Source: an uncultured Peptoniphilus sp. (GTDB lineage Bacteria; Bacillota; Clostridia; Tissierellales; Peptoniphilaceae). Taken from it: a DNA stretch of 43,816 bases. Within the stretch, counting starts at the first letter, position 1. Each line of letters starts with the position of its first letter. Positions 33,934-42,618 of the stretch are shown here, one piece after another. The notes beneath the pieces are model-generated. The model searched no databases, had not been told where the DNA came from, and saw nothing but the letters and a program-made list of their open reading frames with translations. The translations under genes were made by a program, and so were the position numbers. The DNA is taken from contig NZ_CAMILN010000011.1 in the NCBI RefSeq assembly GCF_946222045.1, positions 1 through 43,816 of the forward strand. Direction: 5' to 3'.

Positions 33934-35787
33934 ATGCAAAATAAAAAATACAATGCTGAAACAGAAAGATTAATGGACTTGATGATTCATTCCATTTACA
34001 CAAATAAAGAAATATTTTTAAGGGAACTTATCTCCAATGCATCTGATGCCATGGACAAGATGTACTACATCGCCCTTAACGACGACAAGGTTAAGTTTAA
34101 CCACGAAGACTATTTCATCAGGATCACTCCTGACAAGGAAAAGAGAACTATCACAATAGAAGACGGCGGCCTTGGTATGACTGAGGAAGAACTTGTAGAA
34201 AACTTGGGAACAATAGCCAAGTCAGGTTCCCTTGACTTTAAGAACTTAAACAAAAAAGATGCTGACCACGAAATCATTGGCCAGTTTGGTGTAGGTTTCT
34301 ACTCTGCCTTTATGGTTGCAGATGAAATCTCTGTCCTAACAAGATCTTACAAGGAAGAAAAAGCTCATCTTTGGAAGTCCAGGGGAGCAGATGGTTACTC
34401 CATTGAAGATGCAGAAAAAGAAAACCACGGTACAGTCATCACCCTTCAGCTAAGAGAAAACACTGAAGAAGAAAATTATGACCAATACCTCGATGAATAT
34501 AAGATTAGAGAACTTGTGAGCCACTACTCCAACTACATCTCCTACCCAATTAAGATGGAAGTGGAAAAGAAAAGACCAACTGCCGACTCAACAGATGATG
34601 ATCCAAAATTTGAATCTTATAGAGAAGATGACGTCTTAAACTCTTCTGTCCCAATGTGGAGAAAGAATAAAAACGAATTAAAGGACGAGGACTACAACAA
34701 CTTCTTTAGACAAAGACACTTTGGCTTTGAAGACCCACTTGCCCACATCCACATATCTGTGGAAGGGATGATTTCCTTTAAGGCAATCTTATACATCCCA
34801 TCAAGAAGACCCTTTGACTTCTTAAACCCAGACAAGAAGGGCGGACTTGAACTTTACTCCAACGGAGTTTTAATTATGGAAAAATGTGAAGACCTACTTC
34901 CAGATTACTTGAGCTTCGTAAAGGGTGTAGTTGACTCAGAAGACATTTCACTTAACATCTCACGTGAAATGCTACAAAAAACTCGTGAGCTACAATTAAT
35001 TAAGAAAAATATTGAAAAGAAAATCCTTGATGAACTTGCCAAAATCCTTAAAAATGACAGGGAAAAATACGCCGAATTCTTTGAAAACTTTGGAGTTAGT
35101 CTAAAGTCAGGCGCTTATGAAAATTATGGTGCTGACAAAGATAAATTAAAAGACCTATTTATTTTTGCTACAAGTAAAAGAGAAGATGCAACTTTCAATG
35201 AATACAGAAAAGAAATGAAGCCAGACCAAGACTTTATCTACTATGCAAATGGATCCTCAATCGAATCTATTAAGGACCTACCACAAATCAAGCACTTTAT
35301 TGACAAGGACATAGAAGTTCTTGCCCTAACAGACCCAATTGATGAATTTGTCATCAAGATGTTAGAAGAATATGACGACAAGAAGTTTAAGTCAATTTCT
35401 GAAACAGAAGATGTAAAAGAGGAAGACGAAAAAACCCTTAAAGACTATGTAAAGAAGATGAAAGAAATCTTAGAAGGAGAAGTATCATCAATTAGAGAAA
35501 ATCCAAATCTAAAAGATGACGCAGCCTACCTATCAAGCAAGGGCGAAATCTCCATTGAAATGGAAAAAACTCTTAAAAACATGCCAAACAACCAGGGCTT
35601 CAAGGCAGACAAGGTCCTAGAAGTAAATCCAAACCACCCTGCCCTTAAGAAGCTAAAGGAAATGGACCAAGCTTCAGAAGAATTCAAGACTTACACAAAA
35701 CTCTTATACGACGGAGCAAGACTTGTTGCAGGTCTAGACATAGAAGACCCAATCGCCTACGCAAGGAATGTTTCAAAGTTAATGTAA
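33934..35787 (+). CDS. htpG: Chaperone HtpG (bacterial Hsp90)
   Basis: The 617-residue protein is a full-length Hsp90. The N-terminal GHKL ATPase domain shows FLRELISNASDAMDK, the DGGLGMTEEEL loop, GTIAKSGSLDF and the lid GQFGVGFYSAFMVAD. The middle domain includes SVEGMISFKAILYIPSRRPFD and LNISREMLQ with the conserved Arg; the C-terminal dimerisation domain ends in DPIAYARNVSKLM. It refolds client proteins under heat stress with DnaK. GGAAGGTG lies six bases before the ATG. A sigma-A promoter and a CIRCE element precede it, so HrcA control is likely. It is monocistronic, with a hairpin terminator after it. Confidence 0.97.
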   Translation: MQNKKYNAETERLMDLMIHSIYTNKEIFLRELISNASDAMDKMYYIALNDDKVKFNHEDYFIRITPDKEKRTITIEDGGLGMTEEELVENLGTIAKSGSLDFKNLNKKDADHEIIGQFGVGFYSAFMVADEISVLTRSYKEEKAHLWKSRGADGYSIEDAEKENHGTVITLQLRENTEEENYDQYLDEYKIRELVSHYSNYISYPIKMEVEKKRPTADSTDDDPKFESYREDDVLNSSVPMWRKNKNELKDEDYNNFFRQRHFGFEDPLAHIHISVEGMISFKAILYIPSRRPFDFLNPDKKGGLELYSNGVLIMEKCEDLLPDYLSFVKGVVDSEDISLNISREMLQKTRELQLIKKNIEKKILDELAKILKNDREKYAEFFENFGVSLKSGAYENYGADKDKLKDLFIFATSKREDATFNEYRKEMKPDQDFIYYANGSSIESIKDLPQIKHFIDKDIEVLALTDPIDEFVIKMLEEYDDKKFKSISETEDVKEEDEKTLKDYVKKMKEILEGEVSSIRENPNLKDDAAYLSSKGEISIEMEKTLKNMPNNQGFKADKVLEVNPNHPALKKLKEMDQASEEFKTYTKLLYDGARLVAGLDIEDPIAYARNVSKLM

Positions 35788-35827
35788 AAAAGATTTTATA
35801 CAAATAATTAAGAATTTAAAATAAATT

Positions 35828-35866
35828 AAGGCTCTTTTCATTGTGAGAAGAGCCTTTTATTTTTAT
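35828..35866. terminator. Bidirectional terminator between htpG and a convergent membrane gene
   Basis: AAGGCTCTT pairs with AAGAGCCTT, followed by TTTATTTTT on the plus strand; the minus strand has a weaker T tract. Confidence 0.8.
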
Positions 35867-35882
35867 AAATTTTAAATATAAC

Positions 35883-36266
35883 TTATGACTTTCTTTTTAA
35901 AAGTAAAAAAGTATTTCCTCCTATAAGCAAGAAAAAATAAAGTGCATTGAGATCATAAAGATAGAAAAAATTTTCTTGCAAATAATATTTTTTTATGACT
36001 ATATAAATTGCAAATATAAAAATTTCAACTAATAAAAATATTCCAAGGGTCTTTTTTTCTTGTTTACTTGAAAAATTAAAATAATAGGCGAGCATAAAAC
36101 CCAAAAATAAAATCATTAAAATTTTTACAATATATAAGATTATCATATATTTTATATCAAAAGTTGCTTGAATTCTCCCATTGATGTATCCAAAAACTTT
36201 CGTGCAGACTAGGTTTAAAATTGGAAAACAAAATAATGATATTAAAAAATGTATATATTTTTTCAA
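35883..36266 (-). CDS. Four-helix membrane protein of unknown function
   Basis: I see 127 residues starting from TTG, with AGGAGG seven bases upstream. There are four hydrophobic segments: residues about 5-22, 41-65, 76-93 and 104-122, separated by short charged loops (SSKQEKK, KKYYLQ) and ending in a basic tail (KRKS). It contains no motif that I recognise. The base composition is very AT-rich and gives many Ile, Phe and Tyr residues. It stands alone, convergent with htpG. A function cannot be given. Confidence 0.7.
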   Translation of the reverse strand: MKKYIHFLISLFCFPILNLVCTKVFGYINGRIQATFDIKYMIILYIVKILMILFLGFMLAYYFNFSSKQEKKTLGIFLLVEIFIFAIYIVIKKYYLQENFFYLYDLNALYFFLLIGGNTFLLLKRKS

Positions 36267-36348
36267 AAAAATACCTCCTTCCTATATAAGTTCGATATTT
36301 TATTACACCTTAATTTTTTATCTAATTATAGTATAATACAAAAATTAA

Positions 36349-36398
36349 TAGACATGAAAAAACTGTTGGATTTATTTTTCCAACAGTTTTATTTTTTT
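36349..36398. terminator. Bidirectional hairpin after the SH3-domain membrane protein gene
   Basis: AAAACTGTTGG pairs with CCAACAGTTTT around ATTTATTTTT. There are T tracts on both strands, so it can end transcription of the minus-strand gene that stops at 36451. Confidence 0.75.
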
Positions 36399-36450
36399 TA
36401 CTTTTACGTCAAGTGACTTCAACTACTTGTTTAAATTTTTTAATAAAATC

Positions 36451-38376
36451 TTACTTTAATACCTTATGGGAAACCCAACCATCATAAGTTGATCCATCAA
36501 GGTCATAGGCTCTTACATAGCACCAAACTCTTGCATTGCCTTCTGCCTTGGCCTTTTTGATTTCAACCTCTGCATCATCTGGTAGCTGAACTATAACATC
36601 AGATGACAGGCTGGCCTTGTTTCTTAAGTTTCCTCTTTCCTTGATGTACTTAGTTTGACCAACTAGGGAGTTTGCCAACTTTTCCATTTCTGTAAGTTCA
36701 ACTTCTTGTGGTGGTGCTTCTTCCTTTGCAGCTTCTTTATTCTCTTCAGTCTTGGCCGCAGTCAGTCCCTTGCCCCTAAGTTCTTGTAACTCAGTGTATC
36801 CATCAAATTTTAGTCTGTTGTCTAACTCATCAAGTTCAATACCGTTATAGGACCTAGAATAATCGAAAATTATTCCACCATTACTTGACTTAATATTGTA
36901 GAACTTATATGCAAATATATCATTTTGGTATTCTGAATACCACTCATCGTAATAAGAAATTGCATACACATTTGTTAGGGAGTAAGCACTGTCGTGAATA
37001 TTATTTTTTATTTCTGTTTCAGGAATTTTTTCTTCGTAAACCCTAATTTTTTCTACTTTTAAATCACTCTTGTAGGAGAAATAATTTTTGATAACTTTTT
37101 TGGCAAGCTTGTCCATTCTTCCAAGTGCTTCTTCATTTATGTCTTGGATAGAATTAATAAGAGTTTCAAGCCCCTCTACCTTGCTTGTCTTTTTATAACT
37201 GTCCTTATCAAACTTAATCTTATAGTTTGTTGATTCAGGTAGACTTACTGTTGCTGTAACTTCGTCTCCATTCTTTAGGCCTTCTGTCTTATCAAGAGTC
37301 ACTTCAAGATTATAAATTATGTCTTGAATCTCAAACCTATCATCTTCATTTTTAACTTCCACTATCTTAGGAAATTCAAGAATTTCTCCATAAGCTGTTC
37401 CATAGCCTTCGTAGCCGTCAAAGTAAATACCCACATCCATATTTTGTGTTGATATGACTGCATCTGGCTTCATGCTTTGGTAAATCATCTTCCCAGCAAA
37501 TCCAAGAATTATCACTAGGATTATTAGACCAGGAATTATGAAGAACTTCTTGTTGATTTCCTTTGGTTCAGAATTATAAGACTCGTCAAAATCGTAGTCT
37601 TCATAATCATCAGTGTCTATCAAAGGTCTCTTTACAGTTTCGTCATAGTCCTCTGTCTCATAATCTTCGAAGTCATCATAATTTTTTGCTTCTTTAATAG
37701 TGTCCCCAATCTTATCCTTGGTTTCGTTCATTTTCTTCTTCATGCCTTGGCCAGAGTCCTTCATCTTGTTGACTGCCTTGTCAATGTCCTTGTCAATAGG
37801 CTTTGGAGCCTGTCTCTTGTATAATTTTTTATAATACATTATTGCACTTATAACTAGAGACACAAGGGCTATTATTGTAAAGATGAAAATTGCCACTGAC
37901 CTTCCTGAAGTCATCTTGGCAACTAGCCTGTCTACTTCTGCACCAGATTGCAGGAAGCCTGAAAAGTTAAAGCCATTTCCTCCGCCACCAAGCATATTTG
38001 TAGCTGCTGTTAAAAACTTAACTACTACATTACTTGCAATAAGTGTAATCAGCCAAGAAACTAGTCCAATAACTAAGAGAGCATTGTCCAAAGTTTTTAT
38101 GTTTCTTGATTTTTTGATCCTAATGCTCGATGTGTAAGCAAATAGTGCCAATAAAAGAATCCATACTACAAGGGAGACGTAGTATATAGTCTTATAAATA
38201 CCTGCAAGACTTTTGACCTGAGCTAGTCCACTGCCATTTGGTCCATTAAAATCAGCTACATTTAAGACTATAAAAGCCAAACTCAAGACTGCTAATATGC
38301 AAGTCAAGATGAAAATGTACTTGTCTAATGTGAAAAGGTTTTTCTTGCTTTTTCGATTGTTGTTTGTTTCGCTCAT
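36451..38376 (-). CDS. Multi-pass membrane protein with C-terminal extracellular SH3 domain
   Basis: The 641-residue protein starts with AGGAGG before the ATG. It has four hydrophobic segments in residues about 20-185, then a charged cytoplasmic stretch rich in Asp, Glu, Tyr and Lys (about 190-275). A fifth membrane helix follows (KKFFIIPGLIILVIILGFAG, about 278-297), then an extracellular part. The last 70 residues (YIKERGNLRNKASLSSDVIVQLPDD ... GWVSHKVLK) are a bacterial SH3 (SH3_3) domain, which in other proteins binds peptidoglycan stems. The middle part has an YxxK-type beta domain with no family I know. A role in sensing or organising the cell wall is inference. Confidence 0.75.
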   Translation of the reverse strand: MSETNNNRKSKKNLFTLDKYIFILTCILAVLSLAFIVLNVADFNGPNGSGLAQVKSLAGIYKTIYYVSLVVWILLLALFAYTSSIRIKKSRNIKTLDNALLVIGLVSWLITLIASNVVVKFLTAATNMLGGGGNGFNFSGFLQSGAEVDRLVAKMTSGRSVAIFIFTIIALVSLVISAIMYYKKLYKRQAPKPIDKDIDKAVNKMKDSGQGMKKKMNETKDKIGDTIKEAKNYDDFEDYETEDYDETVKRPLIDTDDYEDYDFDESYNSEPKEINKKFFIIPGLIILVIILGFAGKMIYQSMKPDAVISTQNMDVGIYFDGYEGYGTAYGEILEFPKIVEVKNEDDRFEIQDIIYNLEVTLDKTEGLKNGDEVTATVSLPESTNYKIKFDKDSYKKTSKVEGLETLINSIQDINEEALGRMDKLAKKVIKNYFSYKSDLKVEKIRVYEEKIPETEIKNNIHDSAYSLTNVYAISYYDEWYSEYQNDIFAYKFYNIKSSNGGIIFDYSRSYNGIELDELDNRLKFDGYTELQELRGKGLTAAKTEENKEAAKEEAPPQEVELTEMEKLANSLVGQTKYIKERGNLRNKASLSSDVIVQLPDDAEVEIKKAKAEGNARVWCYVRAYDLDGSTYDGWVSHKVLK

Positions 38377-38465
38377 AATATACCTCCTATCCTTTATACA
38401 ATAATTATATATAGATAAATATAAAATATCAATGAAAAGGCTTATTTACTTAAGTAATCTTTATT

Positions 38466-38879
38466 TTAATTTTTTTCTTCCCCTATAAAGGAATATCTTG
38501 TATCCCAATGTTCAAAAACTAAATCAGGCTTAGGGTCCTTATCCTTGTAAGTTCTCATGCCATAAATCCCAGTCACAGGCTCTTCAAAACCATCAAACTT
38601 CATAATAACTTCATATCCTGCGCCAGCCTTTTTTAATTTATAAGTGCCAGTATAGTCATAGGCACTGTTTCTATCAGTCATGACAAAATTTTTCTTGTCA
38701 AATTTAATAGCCATGTCATTGCTTAATTCTACTCCATCATCTGTATTTATCATACTTTCCAAAGTCCACTTTACATTATAAATTTTTTTGTCTGGAAGAC
38801 CTTGGTTCTTATTTGTGCAGGCTGTAAAAATTATTCCTGCCATAAAAATTAATAACAAGGCTTTTAAATACTTTTTCAT
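38466..38879 (-). CDS. Small lipoprotein of unknown function
   Basis: The 137-residue protein has a clear lipoprotein signal: MKKYLKALLLIFMAGIIFTAC, with lipobox FTAC placing the lipidated Cys at residue 21. The mature part is short and beta-rich (KWTLESMINTDDGVELSND, then YDYTGTYKLKKAGAGYEV), a pattern like lipocalin-type or DUF-class lipoproteins, but I cannot name the family. AGGAGG precedes the ATG. It lies 89 bp upstream of the SH3 membrane protein on the same strand, and the two may be co-transcribed. Confidence 0.75.
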   Translation of the reverse strand: MKKYLKALLLIFMAGIIFTACTNKNQGLPDKKIYNVKWTLESMINTDDGVELSNDMAIKFDKKNFVMTDRNSAYDYTGTYKLKKAGAGYEVIMKFDGFEEPVTGIYGMRTYKDKDPKPDLVFEHWDTRYSFIGEEKN

Positions 38880-38962
38880 ATTTTCCTCCTTCTTTTATCC
38901 CTTTAACTCGTAAAAGTTTTCTTACTTATATTTTAATTAAGATGTCATTTTATTGCAATCAC

Positions 38963-38992
38963 TTGTTAAGATTATAAATAATTGGATATAAA
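38963..38992 (+). promoter_or_regulatory. tpx: Promoter of the tpx cluster
   Basis: TTGTTA (38963-38968) and TATAAA (38987-38992) are separated by 18 bp, about 45 bp before the tpx start. Confidence 0.5.
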
Positions 38993-39035
38993 TATAGTGT
39001 AAATTAAAACAAAAATAATTTTAGGAGGAATTAAA

Positions 39036-39536
39036 ATGGATATAACATTTGGCGGAGATAAAGTAACTCTTGAAGGTAAAGAAATTAAAGTTGGAGATGT
39101 AGCCCCTTCTTTTAAGGCAGTTAATAAAGATTTATCCGATTTTAACTCAGAAGACCTTAAGGGCAAAATCGTAGTTTATTCAGTTGCACCATCAATCGAC
39201 ACACCAGTTTGTGCTCTTCAAGCAACTACTTTTAACGAAGAAGCTACAAAATTATCTGACGATGTGAAGATTGTAACTGTAACTGTTGACCTTCCTTTCG
39301 CACAAGAAAGATTCTGTTCTGTTAAGGGAATCGACAATGCAGACATTGTTTCTGATTACAGATACAAGGAATTTGGACAAAAATTTGGCTTCATGATGGA
39401 AGAATTACAATTACTTGCTCGTGGAGTTGTAATCGTTGATAGAGACGGAAAAGTTGCTTACGTTGAATATGTTCCTGAAGTAACTAACGACGTTAACTTT
39501 GACAAAGCTCTTGAAGAAGTTAAAAAATTAAGCTAA
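39036..39536 (+). CDS. tpx: Thiol peroxidase (2-Cys peroxiredoxin)
   Basis: Tpx reduces hydrogen peroxide and lipid peroxides using thioredoxin. The 166-residue protein has the family start (ITFGGDKVTLEGKEIKVGD), the peroxidatic Cys in SVAPSIDTPVCALQ (about residue 59), the resolving Cys in FAQERFCSVKGI (about residue 94) and the conserved LLARGVVIVDRDGKV strand. GGAGG precedes the start. With the superoxide reductase encoded about 19 kb away, it would complete a superoxide-to-water route in an anaerobe. It is the first gene of a four-gene cluster. Confidence 0.95.
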   Translation: MDITFGGDKVTLEGKEIKVGDVAPSFKAVNKDLSDFNSEDLKGKIVVYSVAPSIDTPVCALQATTFNEEATKLSDDVKIVTVTVDLPFAQERFCSVKGIDNADIVSDYRYKEFGQKFGFMMEELQLLARGVVIVDRDGKVAYVEYVPEVTNDVNFDKALEEVKKLS

Positions 39537-39538
39537 AA

Positions 39539-40021
39539 ATGATCAACATTAATTTAATTGTACTTGGCAAGATCAAGGAAAATTATTTTAAGGATGCCAT
39601 AAATGAGTACAAAAAAATGCTTAAGTCTTACGCAGATTTAAGCATTTTTGAAATTATGGACGAACCTTGCCCCGAAAACTTGTCAGAAAAGGACATGGAA
39701 AGGGTTAAAAATATTGAAGGCGAAAAGATTTTATCAAAGATAAAAGACGGAGCCTATGTAATTGCCCTTGAAATTGCTGGAAAGAGTTTGGACTCTGTGT
39801 CCTTTGCCAATAAGATTAATGACCTCATGATTGATGGCTACTCCAACATAACTTTTGTAATTGGAGGAAGCCTTGGTTTGTCTGATGAAGTTTTAAAAAG
39901 AGCCGACCACAAGCTCAGCTTCTCCAACATGACCTTCCCCCACAAGCTTATGCGAGTAATCTTGATGGAACAAATCTACAGGGCCTTTAGGATAATTAAC
40001 AACCATCCCTATCACAAGTGA
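39539..40021 (+). CDS. rlmH: 23S rRNA pseudouridine-1915 N3-methyltransferase
   Basis: RlmH (160 aa) is a small SPOUT methyltransferase that modifies helix 69 of 23S rRNA. The sequence shows the family start INLIVLGKIKENYF, the ALEIAGKSLDSVSFA segment, the SAM-binding knot FVIGGSLGLSDEVLKRA and the end LMRVILMEQIYRAFRIINNHPYHK, which closes all RlmH proteins. The ATG lies two bases after the tpx stop and has no strong ribosome binding site, so translation is probably coupled to tpx. Confidence 0.96.
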   Translation: MININLIVLGKIKENYFKDAINEYKKMLKSYADLSIFEIMDEPCPENLSEKDMERVKNIEGEKILSKIKDGAYVIALEIAGKSLDSVSFANKINDLMIDGYSNITFVIGGSLGLSDEVLKRADHKLSFSNMTFPHKLMRVILMEQIYRAFRIINNHPYHK

Positions 40022-40028
40022 GGTTTTC

Positions 40029-40550
40029 ATGAAGTTAAATTTATTAAATCAGGTCTTTTCCTTTCACGATTTTCATCTTACAAACATCGAAAATTTACCT
40101 GACAAGGTAATTTTATATTTTGATCAAGGCCTTTATTTTGAAAAAAAGAGCGACGACCAAAAAGATTACATGATGACAAATCCAAGGCTACTACTTTATA
40201 AAAATGAAATAAGCTTTAGCAAAGAAGAACTTGGAGAAATTACCGGAAATTTAATTCATTCCTTTGACCTTGACTTTTATAAAGAGGGTGAACTAGAAGA
40301 ACTTAATGATGACTTTTACAATGGAGTGGAAATAAATCTCTATAAGGATGGAACTTACAAAAGGATTTCCATTAATGAACTTTTAAAACTTGATTTTGAA
40401 ATAATAAATGAGTCCTTTGGCTACGGCTACATTAGATTTCAAGGGATCGTCACAGGCTTTCCTGACATAGAAGAATGGCAAAATGCCTCTCTTGAAGTTT
40501 ACTACAACAATGAAGCTGAACTTCTTTACGATTCATTAGAAAAATTATAA
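40029..40550 (+). CDS. Hypothetical protein in the tpx-rlmH cluster
   Basis: The 173-residue acidic protein is predicted to be soluble, with no signal peptide, membrane helix or known motif. It alternates short hydrophobic strands with Asp/Glu/Tyr-rich turns (NDDFYNGVEINLYKDGTYKRI, then FGYGYIRFQGIVTGF), suggesting a beta-rich fold. GAGG lies five bases before the ATG. It starts 7 nt after rlmH and ends 11 nt before the DsrE-like gene, so it belongs to the same operon. I do not recognise the family. Confidence 0.75.
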   Translation: MKLNLLNQVFSFHDFHLTNIENLPDKVILYFDQGLYFEKKSDDQKDYMMTNPRLLLYKNEISFSKEELGEITGNLIHSFDLDFYKEGELEELNDDFYNGVEINLYKDGTYKRISINELLKLDFEIINESFGYGYIRFQGIVTGFPDIEEWQNASLEVYYNNEAELLYDSLEKL

Positions 40551-40561
40551 GGAGGACATGA

Positions 40562-40900
40562 ATGGAAAAAATACTTTTTTATGTAATGGAAGGCGAGAAG
40601 ATGTGCTTTAACCACGCCATGTTAAATGCTGAAGCCCTCTTAGATGCAGGCAAGGAAGTAAAAATAATTCTTGAAGGCAAGTCTGTAAAACTTCCAAAAG
40701 TTTTAGAAGACGAGAAAAATCCTCTTTATAAAAAGCTCTTAGAGGCAGGAGTAATTGTGGGCGTATGCAAGGCTTGCTCCAAGGTCCTAGGTGTCTATGA
40801 GGATAATGAAAGACTTGGCCTTAGGTTTTTAGACGATATGAAGGACCACGCTGGCATGGAAAAATATGTATCAGAGGGCTACCAAGTTGTAGTCTTTTAA
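40562..40900 (+). CDS. DsrE-like small cysteine protein
   Basis: The 112-residue protein begins KILFYVMEGEKMCFNHAMLNAEALLDAGKEVKIILEG, a beta-alpha-beta start of the DsrE/DsrF-like fold. It carries a Cys-x-x-Cys (VCKACSKVLGV, about residues 69-73) on a loop where DsrE proteins hold their active cysteine. DsrE-fold proteins shuttle sulfur or act as small thiol proteins. Lying behind tpx, a thiol redox role is possible but unproven. AGGAGG precedes the ATG. It is the last gene before a long hairpin terminator. Confidence 0.7.
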   Translation: MEKILFYVMEGEKMCFNHAMLNAEALLDAGKEVKIILEGKSVKLPKVLEDEKNPLYKKLLEAGVIVGVCKACSKVLGVYEDNERLGLRFLDDMKDHAGMEKYVSEGYQVVVF

Positions 40901-40918
40901 TTAATTTTAAATAAAAAA

Positions 40919-40965
40919 TAACCAGAGTTTATGAAGAAATTCTTTCATAGACTCTGGTTTTTTTA
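40919..40965. terminator. Bidirectional terminator between the tpx cluster and the ZIP gene
   Basis: ACCAGAGT-T-TATGAA pairs with TTCATA-G-ACTCTGGT, followed by TTTTTTT on the plus strand and by A/T tracts on the other. It overlaps the stop region of the convergent ZIP gene. Confidence 0.85.
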
Positions 40966-41718
40966 AATTAGTGTGTCTAAAAACATCATTAGGATGAAGC
41001 CAAGGATGACTCCATAAGTTGCCTCTCTCTCGTAACCATTGGAGTGGGTCTCTGGGATGATTTCATCACTTATTACAAAGAGCATGGCTCCTCCTGCAAG
41101 GGCAAGGATAAATCCAAGAGTTGATGAGAATATTGACACAAGCCAAACTCCTAGGAAGGCTCCAATAGGTTCAACAAGTCCTGTCAAACTGGCAATAGCA
41201 AAGGCCTTCTTGCGAGAATAGCCTTCACGAACAAGAGCAAGGGCAACTGCCAGTCCCTCTGGCATATTTTGTAGAGAAATACCAAGGGCAACTGAAAGAC
41301 CATTTGCCACATTTTCTCCACCAAAACTTACACCTGTTGCAAGTCCTTCTGGGAAGTTGTGGATAGCAATGGCAATGACAAAAAGCCACATCTTGGAAAG
41401 ATTTTTTACATTTGCCCCCTCTTGTCTCTTGTCTATTAAGTGTTCATGGGGTGCAAACTTGTCAATTAAATCAAGCATTAGGGCCCCGCAAAAAATTCCA
41501 AATCCCGTTGAGACAACTCCCATTGTTCCATTGGCAATTTCAAGACTTGGTATAACAAGGGAGAAGCAAGTTGCTGCAAGCATAACTCCCGCTGCCGCTG
41601 CCAGAAGAATGTCTAGACCCTTTTGGCTCACATCCTTTGCAAAAAATATAGGGATTGCACCAACCCCTGTCATAAGTCCTGGCACTACACATCCCAGGAT
41701 AATAAAAGTTAAATTCAT
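40963..41718 (-). CDS. ZIP family divalent metal transporter
   Basis: The 251-residue protein has about eight hydrophobic segments. The two metal-site motifs of the GufA/ZupT branch are present: HNFPEGLATGVSFGG in helix 4 and LQNMPEGLAVALAL in helix 5 (His replaced by Gln at the first place of the second motif, as in many GufA-type members). The end holds VISDEIIPETHSNG. ZIP proteins bring zinc, iron or manganese into the cytosol. AAGGTG precedes the ATG. It is monocistronic; no Zur, Fur or MntR box was evident upstream. Confidence 0.92.
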   Translation of the reverse strand: MNLTFIILGCVVPGLMTGVGAIPIFFAKDVSQKGLDILLAAAAGVMLAATCFSLVIPSLEIANGTMGVVSTGFGIFCGALMLDLIDKFAPHEHLIDKRQEGANVKNLSKMWLFVIAIAIHNFPEGLATGVSFGGENVANGLSVALGISLQNMPEGLAVALALVREGYSRKKAFAIASLTGLVEPIGAFLGVWLVSIFSSTLGFILALAGGAMLFVISDEIIPETHSNGYEREATYGVILGFILMMFLDTLI

Positions 41719-41782
41719 TTAATCACCTTAATTCTAAATTTTACTTATTCATTATATCACATTGGAGATTTTAAAATTTGCA

Positions 41783-41809
41783 AAAAAATAAAGCACGAGG
41801 TCCGTGCTT
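41783..41809 (-). terminator. Terminator of the cls-ygjP-small ORF cluster
   Basis: On the minus strand AAGCACG pairs with CGTGCTT around GACCT, followed by TATTTTTTT. Confidence 0.85.
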
Positions 41810-41848
41810 CATTATTAATATAAAATTTTTATTTTAATTTTCTTAAAA

Positions 41849-42064
41849 TTATAAGCTGTTAAAGGCTCTCTTTATTCCTCCAGCTAATTCATCCAAAAAT
41901 CTTGAGACCTTGTCAAAGAGATCTCCTAGGTTGAAGTTTCTAATTCCACTAATAATAAAGTGTTTATCAACTCTTTGGTTTCCAATAAAAATTGAAATGT
42001 TAAAAAGTTTCATCAGGATAAGAATCCCTGCTATAATTCCCAAAATTTTTAAAGCTTTTTTCAT
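41849..42064 (-). CDS. Small single-helix membrane protein of unknown function
   Basis: The 71-residue protein has one N-terminal hydrophobic segment (LKILGIIAGILILMKLFNIS) with lysines before it. The remainder is amphipathic (DLFDKVSRFLDELAGGIKRAF), which could lie along the membrane. AGGTG is six bases before the ATG. It starts 8 nt after the metallopeptidase gene and ends before a clean terminator, so it is the last gene of that operon. No family is recognised. Confidence 0.65.
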   Translation of the reverse strand: MKKALKILGIIAGILILMKLFNISIFIGNQRVDKHFIISGIRNFNLGDLFDKVSRFLDELAGGIKRAFNSL

Positions 42065-42072
42065 TTTATCAC

Positions 42073-42612
42073 CTAGGTCTTTAATTCTCTTTCAATTTCT
42101 TCGTAGTTTGGCATGTACTTCTTGCACTCATTTATAAAATTCTTGTCGTGGTTAAAGAATTTTAAGTGGACTAGCTCGTGGAGGACTACAGCCTCAATTT
42201 GTTCTAAGGGTCTTGCTGCCAGGTAGAGATTAATCTTTATGTCGCCACGCTTAGGATAGCAGGTTCCCCATCTCACCTTCATCTTCCTTATCTCATAGGA
42301 GTTAGCAGATAAGCCTGTCAAGGATTCGTATCTTGGAAAGATCTCATCTAGAACTTTTTTAAGTTCTCTCCTATATATTTTTTCCAGTTCTTCTTCTGAA
42401 GTGAAGTTTACTTTTTCGCCAAACAAGTGGTTTTTATAACGTCCTCTTCTCTCATCTTCCCTCTTTAGTCTTTCAATAGATTCCTTATTATTTTCGATAA
42501 AGTTTTCTATAGACTTATCCGTCATATTTCTTGGAGCCGAAACCTTTATAATCCCATCTTCAACTCTCAGCCTAAGGCTTTTCATCTTCTTTCTATTTAT
42601 TTCTATATCCAT
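42073..42612 (-). CDS. YgjP/DUF45-type M48-like metallopeptidase
   Basis: The 179-residue protein contains the zinc motif HELVHLKFFNHDKNF (HExxH near residue 145 with a third His after it) and the family segment KVRWGTCYPKRGDIKINLYLAARP, where most relatives have W-G-S-C. This is the YgjP-like (DUF45, SprT-like) family of cytosolic putative zinc metalloproteases, often found with restriction or stress genes. Its substrate is unknown. It starts 6 nt after the cls stop codon, so the two genes are co-transcribed if cls still has a promoter. Confidence 0.88.
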   Translation of the reverse strand: MDIEINRKKMKSLRLRVEDGIIKVSAPRNMTDKSIENFIENNKESIERLKREDERRGRYKNHLFGEKVNFTSEEELEKIYRRELKKVLDEIFPRYESLTGLSANSYEIRKMKVRWGTCYPKRGDIKINLYLAARPLEQIEAVVLHELVHLKFFNHDKNFINECKKYMPNYEEIERELKT

Positions 42613-42618
42613 TATAAC

